NCBI RefSeq assembly: GCF_037977055.1
Contig: NZ_CP150274.1
Location: forward strand, 4,030,001-4,094,000
Direction of reading: 5' to 3'
Origin: Paenibacillus sp. FSL K6-1096
Lineage (GTDB): Bacteria > Bacillota > Bacilli > Paenibacillales > Paenibacillaceae
DNA length: 64,000 nucleotides
Part shown: piece after piece, positions 25,391-34,563 of the stretch
How the letters are laid out: each line of letters starts with the position of its first letter
Position numbering within the stretch: position 1 is the first letter of the stretch
The notes under the pieces: model-generated
Databases searched by the model: none
Seen by the model: the letters and a program-made list of their open reading frames with translations, nothing else
Told to the model about the DNA's origin: nothing
Program-made: the position numbers and the translations under genes

Positions 25391-26212
25391 TCAGCTGCGG
25401 GCCTGCTTCAGGGCAGCGGCAATCACTCCGGCAACTGCCTGCTCATGCTCTATAATCTTCAATTTGCAGGCTGCAATCTGCCGGTATCCGGACACCGCTG
25501 ACGACAAGGATTGGCCGGCCAAGGATGAATTCTTCTTGCGGATCGCGGCCTTGAAGTCGCTCCAGTCGGCGGTCAGCCGCTTGTTCAGCGCAGCCGCTGC
25601 GCTTCTCTGCGACTTGATCCTGCTCTGCAGGCTGTCCATGCCGGCCAGCGTCTTGCGGACAGCCGCGACCTTGCGGGTCCGGGTGGCCTTGGTGGCCTTC
25701 AACAGTGCCTCCTTGTCACGGATGTCCTGACGGGCCGCCTGCACCAGCAGCTTCATCGCTTCAGACTGGGCCCTCAGTACTGAATTCAGCGTCTTGTCCT
25801 TCAGGCCTTTGAGCAGGGAGATGCGCTTGTTCAGCGCACTGTATTGGTCGAACAGCGGCTGATAGCGTGCCTTGGCGCTGGTGACAGCTGCGCTCTGCCG
25901 GGTGATGGCAGCCAAATCTATATTCTTGACTGCTTCCTTGGCTGTCTTCAGCGCCGCTGTATTCTGATCATGCAGCGACCGGATCTCAGCCTCCCGGCGG
26001 TCATATTGGCCCGACAGGAGCTTAAGCTCACTGAACAGACCGTTCAGCTTGGCCCGGCCGGCACTGTCCGCCGTTGCTGCCGTCAGGCCGAAGGAAGCTT
26101 CAACGGATGAGGTAATCACCGTTGCTGAGGCGGCAGCCTGGCCGGCCAAGGGGACCAGCACCAGCAGCAGGGACAGCACCAGCAGAGGGACGGCATTGCG
26201 CAGATTCTTCAT
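25391..26212 (-). CDS. Secreted coiled-coil protein, 273 aa
   Basis: The ATG at 26212 has AGGAGGAAT upstream; longer in-frame starts are not supported. A signal peptide (KNLRNAVPLLVLSLLLVLVPLAGQAAASA) is followed by about 240 residues rich in alanine, lysine, leucine and glutamine, predicted almost all helical. Segments include KLNGLFSELKLLSGQYDRREAEIRSLHDQ, ALNKRISLLKGLKDKTLNSVLRAQSEAMKLL and SLQSRIKSQRSAAAALNKRL. No enzymatic motif is visible. It could be a wall- or surface-associated structural protein. It is preceded by a leader hairpin with a T run (26255-26301), which may regulate it. Confidence 0.78.
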   Translation of the reverse strand: MKNLRNAVPLLVLSLLLVLVPLAGQAAASATVITSSVEASFGLTAATADSAGRAKLNGLFSELKLLSGQYDRREAEIRSLHDQNTAALKTAKEAVKNIDLAAITRQSAAVTSAKARYQPLFDQYSALNKRISLLKGLKDKTLNSVLRAQSEAMKLLVQAARQDIRDKEALLKATKATRTRKVAAVRKTLAGMDSLQSRIKSQRSAAAALNKRLTADWSDFKAAIRKKNSSLAGQSLSSAVSGYRQIAACKLKIIEHEQAVAGVIAAALKQARS

Positions 26213-26254
26213 TCTATTCCTCCTCATGGATGTTTCCATGGCCCGGATAACGCC

Positions 26255-26301
26255 AAAAAGCACCCGCAGCAAAGGCCAACAGGCCTCTATTACGGGTGCT
26301 T
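26255..26301 (-). terminator. Terminator-like hairpin in the leader of the coiled-coil protein gene
   Basis: On the minus strand AGCACCCG pairs with CGGGTGCT, enclosing an inner AGGCC/GGCCT stem, followed by TTTTT. It lies 43 bp upstream of the start at 26212 on the same strand. A second AGCACCCGC copy further upstream (26345-26355 region) could pair with the same 3' strand. This suggests attenuation, but I recognise no ligand-binding fold. Confidence 0.6.
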
Positions 26302-26411
26302 CCAGCGTAACGAGTCATGAATATAGATATACTTTTTAATATAGCGGGTGCTGCTAGAATAGTCAATATTTTCAATTTAAACTTTGCTTGCAGGTAAGAG
26401 GTCTGCCGATT

Positions 26412-26439
26412 TTGTTCCTTAGTCTTCTTGGCGTATACT
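26412..26439 (+). promoter_or_regulatory. Probable sigma-A promoter for the PAS hybrid kinase
   Basis: TTGTTC (26412-26417), 16 bp, TATACT (26434-26439), about 80 bp before the start at 26519. No other clear pair is seen in this gap. Confidence 0.55.
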
Positions 26440-26518
26440 GTGAGGACAGATTGGGAAGCGAAGGATAACAGAGGGCCAGCTGAAGCGCCGGACCCGGAAG
26501 AGAAGGAGGCCGTATGTA

Positions 26519-29500
26519 ATGGATCACTTGGCTGAACATAGAAGTATTCTGGATCAAGCTTTCCTGTTATCTCCGGTGGGGATGGCTGTACTGTCTCCCG
26601 ATGGGGAATGGGTGAAGGTGAACCCTGCGTTTTGCAATATGCTGGGCTGCAGCGAAGCCGATTGGCTCTCAGGAGAACGCTCCGGCTGCAGCGGGATTGT
26701 GCAGGAGGAGGGGCAGCCGTTCTCTATTCAGGGTGTCACGGAAGAGCTTGGCCGGCTGCAGGGGCAACCCCTGCAGAGGGAGTACCGCTTCCGCGGTCCT
26801 GGCGGACACCCGTTATGGCTCTCGCTGACGTTTATTCCGGCCGGCGGGCAGCGTGCGGAGCAGCATATTATGGTATACGCACAGAATGTGACCGACCGCA
26901 AAATTGCCGACCAGGTGACGGTGGACAGCCTTGATCTGTACAATCTCTTCATCAAAGATGAACAGAGCATGATCATATTCTCCCTGCCGGACGGAACGAT
27001 AACCTTCATATCACCATCCTCCTACTCCCAGATCGGGTATCTTCCGGAGGAGATTATCGGCAGGAACCGCGCAGAATTCTATCACCCGGATGATGCTGAA
27101 GCAATCAACAGCTCCGGAGGTCTGCTGGAGAACAATATCTCCATCCGCCGCCTGCGCCACAAGGAGGGCCATTATCTATGGTTCGAGACATCCTTCCATG
27201 AGGTCCGTGATGAGAAGGGTGAGATCACCCGGATTATGGGAATCGGCCGCAACGTCACCCGGCGCAAGGAGAATGAGGAGGCGCTGGCGTCAGCCCAGCG
27301 GGTGGCGAGAATAGGCGCCTGGAACTGGGATCTGGCGAAAGAGAGAATCATGTTCTCTGAGGAGCTGCGGCGCATTTTACAGTATGCTGTACATTCTGGA
27401 GATGTGAATCAGGCAGAGTATCTGGAGCTGGTTCACCCTGAAGATATCCAGATCCTGCAGGACGCCGTAGCGCGGGCTGTACAGCAGGGCGAACCCGGGA
27501 ATACGGCGTACCGGATGATTCTGCCGGACGGGCAGGTCCTGATGGTGCATGTTCAGTGGGACGTCATCCGCGGGCCGGAAGGGCAGCCGATTAGGCTATT
27601 CGGCATGATGCAGGATATTACCGAGCGTATGCTCATGGAGGAGCAGCTGCGGGAGAGCGAACGGAACTTCCGGCTGATGTCGGAGAACTCTCTCGATCTG
27701 ATCTCCCGCCATTCGATTAAAGACAGTATCTTCCTGTACTGCTCTCCGGCCAGCCTGTCCCTGCTCGGCTATGAGCCGGAAGAGATGATCGGCACCAGTG
27801 CCTACGATTATCTGCATCCCGATGACCGGGCGATGATTATGGACCAGATGGCCGAGAGCGAGCAATCGGGCATTATTCCGCCTGCTGTCTACCGCTACCG
27901 TCACAAGAACGGCACCTACATCTGGTTTGAAACGAACAGCCGGTATATTTTTGACGGGCAGGGCCGGAAGACAGAGGTTATTGCGGTTGGCCGCGATATT
28001 ACAGAACGCAAGCAATTTGAATCGAAGCTGCAGGAGAGCGAGCAACGCTACAAATCCCTGTTCGAGTATAACCCTGCGGCAGTATATTCCATGAATCTGC
28101 AGGGGGATTACCTGACGGCGAACGCCAATCTGGAGAAGCTGAGCGGATACTCGCTGGAGGAGCTGCTGGGCAATTATTTCGGACCGCTGGTCGCCGAGAA
28201 GGATATAGGAAAAACGCTGCATCACTTCGGCCTTGCCAGCCGGGGGGAGCCGCAGAGCTATGACCTGACGCTGATCCACAAAGACGGGCACACGGTGGAG
28301 ATCAATACGATCAATATTCCTATTGTTGTGGATAATGAGGTTGTAGGAGTATACGGAATCTCCCGTGATATCACGGATCACATCCGGTACACCGAGCAGA
28401 TTGAGAAGCTGAGCAATGATTATACCCTGATCCTCAATGCGGTATCTGAGGGGATCTTCGGTCTGGATAACGGGGGCAGAGTGACCTTCATTAATCCTGC
28501 GGGCGCGCATATGCTGGGCTTCGGGCAAGACGAGATTACCGGCCGCCATTACCTGGACCACATTCAGCAGACTGCGCTTGACGGCAATCATTACCGGCCG
28601 GAGGAATCGCCTCTGATCCGGGCAGTACAGGCGGGGGAGTCCTATCAGAGCAAGGAGGCGGTACTGTGGCGCAAGGACGGCTCCAGCTTCCTGGCCGAGT
28701 ATCAGGTGACTCCTCTGTTCGATAAGGGCGAGCGCAAGGGTGCGGTTGTTGTCTTCCGCGACATCACGGATGAGCAGGAGATTATCCGGGCGAAGGAGCT
28801 GGCGGAGAAGGCGGACCAGGCCAAATCCGAGTTCCTGGCGATTATGAGCCATGAGCTGCGTACCCCGATGAACGGCATTATAGGCATGACCGATCTGCTG
28901 GCCGAGACGGAGCTGGATGAGGAGCAGCGGGGGTATGCCGAGATTATCAGCGCGAGCAGCACATCCCTGCTGTATATTCTTAATGAGATTCTGGATTTCA
29001 GCAAGATTGAAGCCGGTAAAATGACACTCTCCTGCGAACCGGTCAGCCTGCGGGAATTGCTCGACAGCATTACGGAACTGTTCATGCCCAAGGCGCGGGA
29101 AAAGAATATTGAGCTCTCCTGCCGGATCGCCGGCGATGTGCCGGAGCTGATTATGGGCGATGCTGCCCGCCTGCGCCAGGTGCTGGTGAACCTCGTCAGC
29201 AATGCCGTTAAGTTCACGGAGAAGGGACAGGTCGCTATCCGGCTGGATGCGGAATTCTGCGGGGAGAGCCGCAAGCTGGCCCTGAGATTCAGCGTAAGGG
29301 ATACAGGGATCGGCATCCCTCCCGGGAAGCAGCCGCTATTGTTCCAGTCCTTCTCCCAGCTCCATCCGTCCATCAACCGCAAGTATGGGGGAACCGGGCT
29401 GGGCCTCGCCATCTGCAAGCGGCTGGTTGAGCTGATGGGCGGGGCCATCAGCGTGGAGAGCGAGGTGGGGTCAGGCTCTGACTTCTACTTCACCCTGCCG

Positions 29501-30064
29501 GTGGACCTAGACCCGGAGGGCAGCCCGGCAGAAGAAGAGGAAGGGTCCGGTGAGCCTGAGCCGGCAAGGGAAGAGCTTGCTGAACAGGCACGTGCGGAGG
29601 CTGAACTCGGCCGGGCGGAGACGTCAGCGGGCAGTGAGTGGCCGGTTCCGGTCCGGGGACGGTGGCCTGAGGCCGATTATGGTCCCATGCGCATACTGAT
29701 CGCGGAGGACCACCCTGTGAACCAGAAGCTGCTGCTGACGATTCTGGGCAAAAGAGGCTACACCGCTGATCTGGTGGATAACGGCGAAGCGGCGCTGCAG
29801 GCGGTTCTCCATGAGCCGTATGATCTCGTATTCATGGATGTGCAGATGCCGGGGATGAGCGGCCTTACGGCAGCGGACAGCATCCGCCGTGAGGCTCCGC
29901 TTGAATATCAGCCGTTCATCACGGCAGTAACTGCCTATGCCCGGGAAGAGGACCGGGAACGCTGCCGTGCGGCGGGGATGGATGATTTTGTCAGCAAACC
30001 GTTTCTGACTGCGGATATTGACCGGATATTGAAGAAGTGCCGCAGCCGCCGGGTGATTTCATGA
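26519..30064 (+). CDS. Hybrid sensor histidine kinase with six PAS domains and a receiver
   Basis: An 1181-residue soluble protein without membrane helices. PAS-type modules lie at about 7-125, 145-255, 258-376, 378-500, 503-622 and 627-755; each ends in a GxxRDIT/NVT-like strand. Then come HisKA with H778 in FLAIMSHELRTPMNGIIGM, HATPase with NLVSNAVKFTEKG, VRDTGIGIP, LFQSFSQL and GGTGLGLAICKRL, an acidic linker (about 1000-1050), and a C-terminal receiver with D1107 in LVFMDVQMPG and K in FVSKPF. AAGGAGG precedes the ATG at 26519. The signals are presumably cytoplasmic small molecules or redox. No DNA-binding partner is adjacent; output must pass to an unlinked protein. Its stop overlaps the next start (ATGA). 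Confidence 0.94.
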   Translation: MDHLAEHRSILDQAFLLSPVGMAVLSPDGEWVKVNPAFCNMLGCSEADWLSGERSGCSGIVQEEGQPFSIQGVTEELGRLQGQPLQREYRFRGPGGHPLWLSLTFIPAGGQRAEQHIMVYAQNVTDRKIADQVTVDSLDLYNLFIKDEQSMIIFSLPDGTITFISPSSYSQIGYLPEEIIGRNRAEFYHPDDAEAINSSGGLLENNISIRRLRHKEGHYLWFETSFHEVRDEKGEITRIMGIGRNVTRRKENEEALASAQRVARIGAWNWDLAKERIMFSEELRRILQYAVHSGDVNQAEYLELVHPEDIQILQDAVARAVQQGEPGNTAYRMILPDGQVLMVHVQWDVIRGPEGQPIRLFGMMQDITERMLMEEQLRESERNFRLMSENSLDLISRHSIKDSIFLYCSPASLSLLGYEPEEMIGTSAYDYLHPDDRAMIMDQMAESEQSGIIPPAVYRYRHKNGTYIWFETNSRYIFDGQGRKTEVIAVGRDITERKQFESKLQESEQRYKSLFEYNPAAVYSMNLQGDYLTANANLEKLSGYSLEELLGNYFGPLVAEKDIGKTLHHFGLASRGEPQSYDLTLIHKDGHTVEINTINIPIVVDNEVVGVYGISRDITDHIRYTEQIEKLSNDYTLILNAVSEGIFGLDNGGRVTFINPAGAHMLGFGQDEITGRHYLDHIQQTALDGNHYRPEESPLIRAVQAGESYQSKEAVLWRKDGSSFLAEYQVTPLFDKGERKGAVVVFRDITDEQEIIRAKELAEKADQAKSEFLAIMSHELRTPMNGIIGMTDLLAETELDEEQRGYAEIISASSTSLLYILNEILDFSKIEAGKMTLSCEPVSLRELLDSITELFMPKAREKNIELSCRIAGDVPELIMGDAARLRQVLVNLVSNAVKFTEKGQVAIRLDAEFCGESRKLALRFSVRDTGIGIPPGKQPLLFQSFSQLHPSINRKYGGTGLGLAICKRLVELMGGAISVESEVGSGSDFYFTLPVDLDPEGSPAEEEEGSGEPEPAREELAEQARAEAELGRAETSAGSEWPVPVRGRWPEADYGPMRILIAEDHPVNQKLLLTILGKRGYTADLVDNGEAALQAVLHEPYDLVFMDVQMPGMSGLTAADSIRREAPLEYQPFITAVTAYAREEDRERCRAAGMDDFVSKPFLTADIDRILKKCRSRRVIS

Positions 30065-30681
30065 GCCGCGGGTCTTCCGGGCAGCGGATTAATGCAGAGG
30101 CGTATACACAGTGGGAGACTGGTGTGGCCTCCCCCGCCTCGGCTTGCGGCCCGGCGACCATGGCTGCGCTTGCGGAATATTGGCATTCGCATCAGGGCAG
30201 GCTGTTTGTGCCCGGCATCCGCCATTTCGGCTCCAGAGCGGAGCAGATCAATTATATCTATACCCATCATGGCGGAACGCCCTGGGGAATGAGCGCACGC
30301 AGCTTCGCGAGAGGTCTCAGGGCTTACATCCATCAGGCGGCTCCTCCTGGATATGGCCGCTCTACGCCTGTGAAGATATCCCTGTTCAATGACATTGGCC
30401 GCTATAAGGAAGAGATCGATGCTGCGCGGCCCGTAGCGCTGAAGTTCGATAAGTGGTTCAGCCTGCGCTGGCGGGGCAGGTATGTCTATGATTATCACTG
30501 GGTCCTCGGAATCGGCTATGAGGATGAGCAGGACGGCTCCTGTACGCTGCTTGTTCATGACAACGGAATGCGGCATCGGGGCGGGGGATATACTCCGGGC
30601 AGAGAACGGCGGATCTCTTATGAGGCGAACAAGCGGATCATTACCATGGTATCGCTGAACATCCCCGCAGGGCCTCCATGA
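30061..30681 (+). CDS. C39-like (papain-fold) cysteine peptidase-type protein
   Basis: The ATG at 30061 overlaps the kinase stop, so translation is coupled; there is no strong ribosome site of its own. The 206 residues include SPASACGPATMAALAEYW, in which the cysteine followed by GPA is the classic nucleophile context of C39-like peptidases. YHWVLGIGYEDEQ would supply the histidine and LLVHDNGMRH a likely Asp/Asn. No signal peptide or membrane helix is seen. Such domains cleave or bind peptides; some are catalytically dead. Tight coupling to a multi-PAS kinase is unusual and suggests a shared pathway. The exact function is unknown. Confidence 0.72.
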   Translation: MSRGSSGQRINAEAYTQWETGVASPASACGPATMAALAEYWHSHQGRLFVPGIRHFGSRAEQINYIYTHHGGTPWGMSARSFARGLRAYIHQAAPPGYGRSTPVKISLFNDIGRYKEEIDAARPVALKFDKWFSLRWRGRYVYDYHWVLGIGYEDEQDGSCTLLVHDNGMRHRGGGYTPGRERRISYEANKRIITMVSLNIPAGPP

Positions 30682-30696
30682 AATTGAAATCTCAAA

Positions 30697-30710
30697 TTCA
30701 AACGTTTGCA
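30697..30710. promoter_or_regulatory. cre-like operator overlapping the pullulanase promoter
   Basis: TTCAAACGTTTGCA contains the palindrome CAAACGTTTG and fits the CcpA cre consensus (TGNAANCGNTNNCA) on the minus strand with one mismatch. It overlaps the -35 element, as expected for carbon-catabolite repression of a starch enzyme. Another LacI-family repressor could use it instead. Confidence 0.62.
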
Positions 30711-30734
30711 CAAACGGCACGGGTGCGCTAAAAT
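30706..30734 (+). promoter_or_regulatory. Sigma-A promoter for the pullulanase gene
   Basis: TTGCAC (30706-30711), exactly 17 bp, TAAAAT (30729-30734). It lies about 90 bp upstream of the TTG start at 30826 and is overlapped by the cre-like palindrome. Confidence 0.75.
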
Positions 30735-30825
30735 CTCATATGTATACACCTGATACATAGGCTTGCAGTGAAATTCCCGGGATCAAGGCCATATATTGAG
30801 GTAAGGGTAAAGGAGGCGGTCTGCC

Positions 30826-32781
30826 TTGTCAGTACAAAAAGAAATGAAGGAACCGATTCACTACGGTGATCCGGCGGCTACCGGCGGAATATCCGTGTTT
30901 GACCGTGAGTTCGACGAGTTGTTCAGCTATGAGGGGGATGATCTCGGTCTAAGCTATTCTTCTGCAGGCTCTGACTTCTGCCTGTGGGCTCCGACTGCCG
31001 GGGAGGCGGTACTGATCCTCTATGACTCCTGGCAGGAGGCTGAAGGGCGGCGGCTTCCGATGGCCCGTGATGTCCGGGGGACCTGGAGAATCAGTGTTCC
31101 GGGCGATCTGGATGGACAGTTCTACACCTATGCGGTGCTTATCGGGGGGCAGTGGCATGAGGCGGTTGACCCGTACGCCCGTGCGGTCGGTGTGAACGGT
31201 GACAAGGGAGCTATTCTGGATTTGCGCAAAACGGACCCTGCGCGCTGGACAGAGGGCAAACCGCCGCTGCAGGACCCGGTGGATGCGGTAATCTATGAGC
31301 TTCATCTCCGCGATTTATCGGTTCATCCGGGCAGCGGAATTAAGCACAAGGGGCAGTACCTGGGTCTGGCGGAAGCGGGGACGCGCGGCCCTGAAGGGAT
31401 TGTGACAGGGCTTGATCATATTGCTGCGCTGGGCGTGACCCATGTGCAGCTGCTGCCCATCTATGATTATGCTACAGAGAGTGTGGATGAGACCCGCCTG
31501 GCGGAGCCGCATTACAATTGGGGCTATGATCCCAAGAACTATAATGCGCCTGAAGGCTCCTATGCCACAGACCCTTATCTTCCGGGTCTGCGCATCCGGG
31601 AGCTGAAGACAATGATTCAGGCGCTGCATGACCGCGGCCTGCGGGTCATCATGGATGTAGTATACAATCATGTGTATGACGGCTTCCTTATTAACTTCAC
31701 CAAGCTGGTTCCCGGCTATTATTTGCGTTATAAGCAGGATGGGCGGCTGTCGAACGGCTCAGGCTGCGGGAACGACACGGCCTCCGAGCGGAAGATGATG
31801 TCCCGGTTCATTGTAGAGTCCGTATTGTACTGGGCCAAGGAGTATCATATCGACGGCTTCCGCTTCGATCTGATGGGCCTTCATGATATAGGGACTATGA
31901 ACGAGATCCGCCGCCGTCTGGATGAGCTGGACCCCTCGATCATAACCATAGGCGAAGGCTGGGTAATGGATATGGAGCTGGCGGAGGAGCTGCGGGCGAA
32001 CCAGTCCCATGCCAATCAGATGCCGGGTATCGGACATTTTAACGACGGCTTCCGCGATGCGGTGAAGGGCAATATCTTCCTGCATGACCAGAAGGGCTTC
32101 ATCAGCGGCGGCATCGGCTTCGAACACAATGTGAAGGTCGGCATTGCCGGAGGGATCTGCTATGCACCCGGACTCGGGCAATTCGCCCAGGAGCCGCAGC
32201 AGAGCGTTAACTTCGTGGAATGTCATGACAATCATACGCTGTGGGATAAGCTGCTCCTGTCTACCCCGGGAGCGGAAGACGGCCAGCGCATCGCCATGCA
32301 TCATCTGGCCTCAGCCATTGTGCTGACCAGCCAAGGGATTCCGTTCATCCATGCCGGGCAGGAGTTCCTGCGGACCAAGGGCCTGGTGGAGAACAGCTAT
32401 AAATCACCGGTAGAGGTGAATTGGCTGGACTGGGTACGCTGCGCTGAGCACAAGGAGTCTGTGGATTACATGAAGCGGCTGATTGCGCTGCGCGCTGCTC
32501 ATCCCGCCTTCCGACTGCGGACCGCTGACGAGATCCGTGACCATCTGGTCTTCGAGGAAGCCCAGGCCCATACCGTAGCGTTCACGCTCCGCGATCATGC
32601 CGGAGGCGATTCCGCGCAGCATCTGTACGTACTATATAATGCCAACGCGGACGGCGCAATCCTGACGCTGCCTGAGCTGGGCGACTGGAGCGTGGTGTTC
32701 GGCGGAGAGCATATCAGCAGTCTGGATAGCGGTGTTCTGGCGACTGATAGCATCGGGATGATTGTACTGACTGTTATTTAA
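30826..32781 (+). CDS. pulA: Type I pullulanase (GH13)
   Basis: The 651-residue enzyme starts at TTG 30826 behind AAAGGAGG. After an N-terminal carbohydrate-binding (CBM48-like) domain with FCLWAPTAGEAVLILYD comes the GH13 barrel. It carries the type I pullulanase signature HYNWGYDPKNYNAPEGSY, then region I VIMDVVYNHV, region II DGFRFDLMGLHD (nucleophile Asp), region III ITIGEGW (acid/base Glu) and region IV NFVECHDNHTLWD (transition-state Asp). It cuts alpha-1,6 branch points of pullulan, limit dextrins and glycogen. No signal peptide is present, so it acts inside the cell on imported dextrins or glycogen. It is likely repressed by CcpA through the upstream cre-like site. Confidence 0.94.
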   Translation: MSVQKEMKEPIHYGDPAATGGISVFDREFDELFSYEGDDLGLSYSSAGSDFCLWAPTAGEAVLILYDSWQEAEGRRLPMARDVRGTWRISVPGDLDGQFYTYAVLIGGQWHEAVDPYARAVGVNGDKGAILDLRKTDPARWTEGKPPLQDPVDAVIYELHLRDLSVHPGSGIKHKGQYLGLAEAGTRGPEGIVTGLDHIAALGVTHVQLLPIYDYATESVDETRLAEPHYNWGYDPKNYNAPEGSYATDPYLPGLRIRELKTMIQALHDRGLRVIMDVVYNHVYDGFLINFTKLVPGYYLRYKQDGRLSNGSGCGNDTASERKMMSRFIVESVLYWAKEYHIDGFRFDLMGLHDIGTMNEIRRRLDELDPSIITIGEGWVMDMELAEELRANQSHANQMPGIGHFNDGFRDAVKGNIFLHDQKGFISGGIGFEHNVKVGIAGGICYAPGLGQFAQEPQQSVNFVECHDNHTLWDKLLLSTPGAEDGQRIAMHHLASAIVLTSQGIPFIHAGQEFLRTKGLVENSYKSPVEVNWLDWVRCAEHKESVDYMKRLIALRAAHPAFRLRTADEIRDHLVFEEAQAHTVAFTLRDHAGGDSAQHLYVLYNANADGAILTLPELGDWSVVFGGEHISSLDSGVLATDSIGMIVLTVI

Positions 32782-32799
32782 CTTCATAGTCACACACAC

Positions 32800-32828
32800 A
32801 AGCAGGCTGCCGGGGCAGCCTGCTTTGT
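32800..32828 (+). terminator. Terminator after the pullulanase gene
   Basis: AGCAGGCTGCC, GG, GGCAGCCTGCT, then TTGTG. It is a strong stem with a poor T tract, 19 bp past the stop. Confidence 0.75.
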
Positions 32829-32892
32829 GCTGTGCAGGGGACTGTAGGCTGGTCGATGCGAGAATGAACCGTCTAAATGAGACACCCCGCTA

Positions 32893-33064
32893 GAATGTAT
32901 GCGAAAAACCGAACACAATGTGCAGGTGCAGGAAGATCTGGGCGGAATGTATGCGAAAAACCGAACACAATGGCTCGGTGTGAGGGTGAGTGGGCCAAAT
33001 GTATGCGGAAAACCGATTACAATGTGCTGGTGTGAGGGTGCGTGGCCAAATGTAATCGAAAAAC
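32893..33064. repeat. Hairpin repeat array C, left part (three units and half of a fourth)
   Basis: Units start at 32896, 32948, 33000 and 33051, spaced 52, 52 and 51 bp. The first two have left arm TGTATGCG and right arm CGAACACA; the third pairs TGTATGCG with CGATTACA. The fourth stops inside its loop (TGTAATCG, AAAAAC), where the IS110-family element begins. Spacers carry GTGTGAGGGTG-type sequence. It lies between the pullulanase gene and the converging gene at 34857. Confidence 0.92.
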
Positions 33065-33330
33065 AGGCATGACAAGGCAGAGGCCTTGTCACCCCCAGGA
33101 ATGAAAATAAGTGGTTGGCATCCGTCGCATCCATTCTAAATGAGGCTGTAGTCGTCAACACTTACATATACAAATCAAAGGGCGGAAACGGTTACTGGGA
33201 CCCACCCCGTTCGAAAAACCGTTCTATTGCGCTTTTCGAGCATCGCCTATTGTAGCCCCCAAAAGTACGTGTATTAAATTACACTCACTCGAGCGCATGA
33301 TTTGTAAACTGACGATGGAGGATGGTAGGA
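33065..33330 (+). ncRNA. Left-end non-coding region of the IS110 element, candidate bridge RNA
   Basis: IS110-group elements encode a bridge RNA upstream of the transposase, with a target-binding loop followed by a donor-binding loop. Here 33211-33221 reads TCGAAAAACCG, identical to the loop and arms of the interrupted host hairpin. Later, 33271-33278 reads GTATTAAA, identical to the last bases of the element's right end (34662-34669). The order target guide then donor guide matches the known architecture. ATTGTA at 33249-33254 could pair with TACAAT of the right target side. A hairpin GACAAGGC/GCCTTGTC opens the region. RNA ends are not determined. Confidence 0.55.
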
Positions 33331-34563
33331 ATGGATGCTGTACGTATGTGTTGCGCCGGTCTGGACGTGCATCAGGAAACCGTTGTAGCCTGCGTGTTAA
33401 AAGGACCGATCGAACAGAAACCCCAATATCACCTGAAAACGTTTGGGACGACAACCAAAGAATTGCTCGGCCTGCAAGATTGGCTGAGTGAACACGGCTG
33501 CCGGGAAGTGGTGATGGAGAGCACCGGCGTGTTATGGAAACCGGTATGGAACATCTTAGAGGGCAGTTGTGACCTCGTCCTGGCCAACGCCCGGCGGGTA
33601 AAGAATACGTCGGGTCGAAAAACGGACATGCAAGACGCGCGCTGGTTAGCGCAATTGCACCGTTGCGGGCTCATTGAAGGCAGTATGGTGCCCGAACAGG
33701 ACATCCGGGATTTGCGGGATTTGACTCGTTACCGGAGTAAGATGGTGCAGGCGGTGACGGCGGAGAAAAACCGCATTCACAAAATCCTGCAGGATGCCAA
33801 CATCAAACTAACCACCTTTATGTCCGATCTCTATGGGGTTACGGGACGGGGCCTGCTCCAGAAGATCATGGACGGCGAGGTCGTGGACGAAGTGACCGTT
33901 AAAAACCTGGTCAAAACCCGTTTAAAAAAGAAAGTTCCGCAGCTACTCGACGCGCTCAATGGCAAGTTGCGCCGTCATCATCGGGAGATGATTCGAGACC
34001 ACTGGGACCACTTGGTCTATTTGGAGAAAAGAATCACGGAACTGGAAGCGCGAATCGAGGCGAAGGCAGAACCGTACCTGGAGGTGATTGAACAAATTGA
34101 CTCCATTCCAGGAATTGAGCGGACGTCTGCTGTGACCATTTTTGCCGAAGTGGGGCCGCATGTCGCGGAAATGTTCCCGAGTGATGCGCAGTTCGCTTCA
34201 TGGGCGGGAGTGTGTCCAGGGAACAACGAAAGTGCGGGAAAGCGAAGAAAGTCAAAAACGATGCAAGGGAACAAGCATCTGAAAGGTGCGTTGTGTCAGG
34301 CGGCTTGGGCGAACGCTCGCTCCTCGAACCGGATCGGCCAATTCTTTCGACGAATCCGGAAGAGACGAGGAGATAAAAAAGCAAACGTCGCCACGGCGCA
34401 TTTGCTGATTCGAATCCTCCATGCCCTGATGCGGGAGAAGAGGTCATACCAAGAAATAGACGTCTCACTAGGCGATGAGACGTCCAAGAAAAACAGGTTG
34501 GATCGGTACGTTCAATATATCCAGCAGTTAGGATATAGCGTGCAACTAAATCCTACCCCATAG
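33331..34563 (+). CDS. IS110-family transposase (DEDD RuvC-like recombinase)
   Basis: The ATG at 33331 lies 8 bases from GGAGGA; an ATG at 33322 overlaps that site. The 410-residue protein has the N-terminal DEDD/RuvC-like domain with D in CAGLDVHQE, E in VVMESTGVLWK, and D in the KTDMQDARWLAQL segment. Its C-terminal Transposase_20 domain reads IDSIPGIERTSAVTIFAEVG and FASWAGVCPGNNESAGKRRKSKTMQGNKHLKGAL, and contains the conserved serine (NNESAG) used in strand exchange. A coiled region (about 180-260) links them. It mobilises the element with its bridge RNA. No frameshift or stop is present. Confidence 0.95.
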   Translation: MDAVRMCCAGLDVHQETVVACVLKGPIEQKPQYHLKTFGTTTKELLGLQDWLSEHGCREVVMESTGVLWKPVWNILEGSCDLVLANARRVKNTSGRKTDMQDARWLAQLHRCGLIEGSMVPEQDIRDLRDLTRYRSKMVQAVTAEKNRIHKILQDANIKLTTFMSDLYGVTGRGLLQKIMDGEVVDEVTVKNLVKTRLKKKVPQLLDALNGKLRRHHREMIRDHWDHLVYLEKRITELEARIEAKAEPYLEVIEQIDSIPGIERTSAVTIFAEVGPHVAEMFPSDAQFASWAGVCPGNNESAGKRRKSKTMQGNKHLKGALCQAAWANARSSNRIGQFFRRIRKRRGDKKANVATAHLLIRILHALMREKRSYQEIDVSLGDETSKKNRLDRYVQYIQQLGYSVQLNPTP

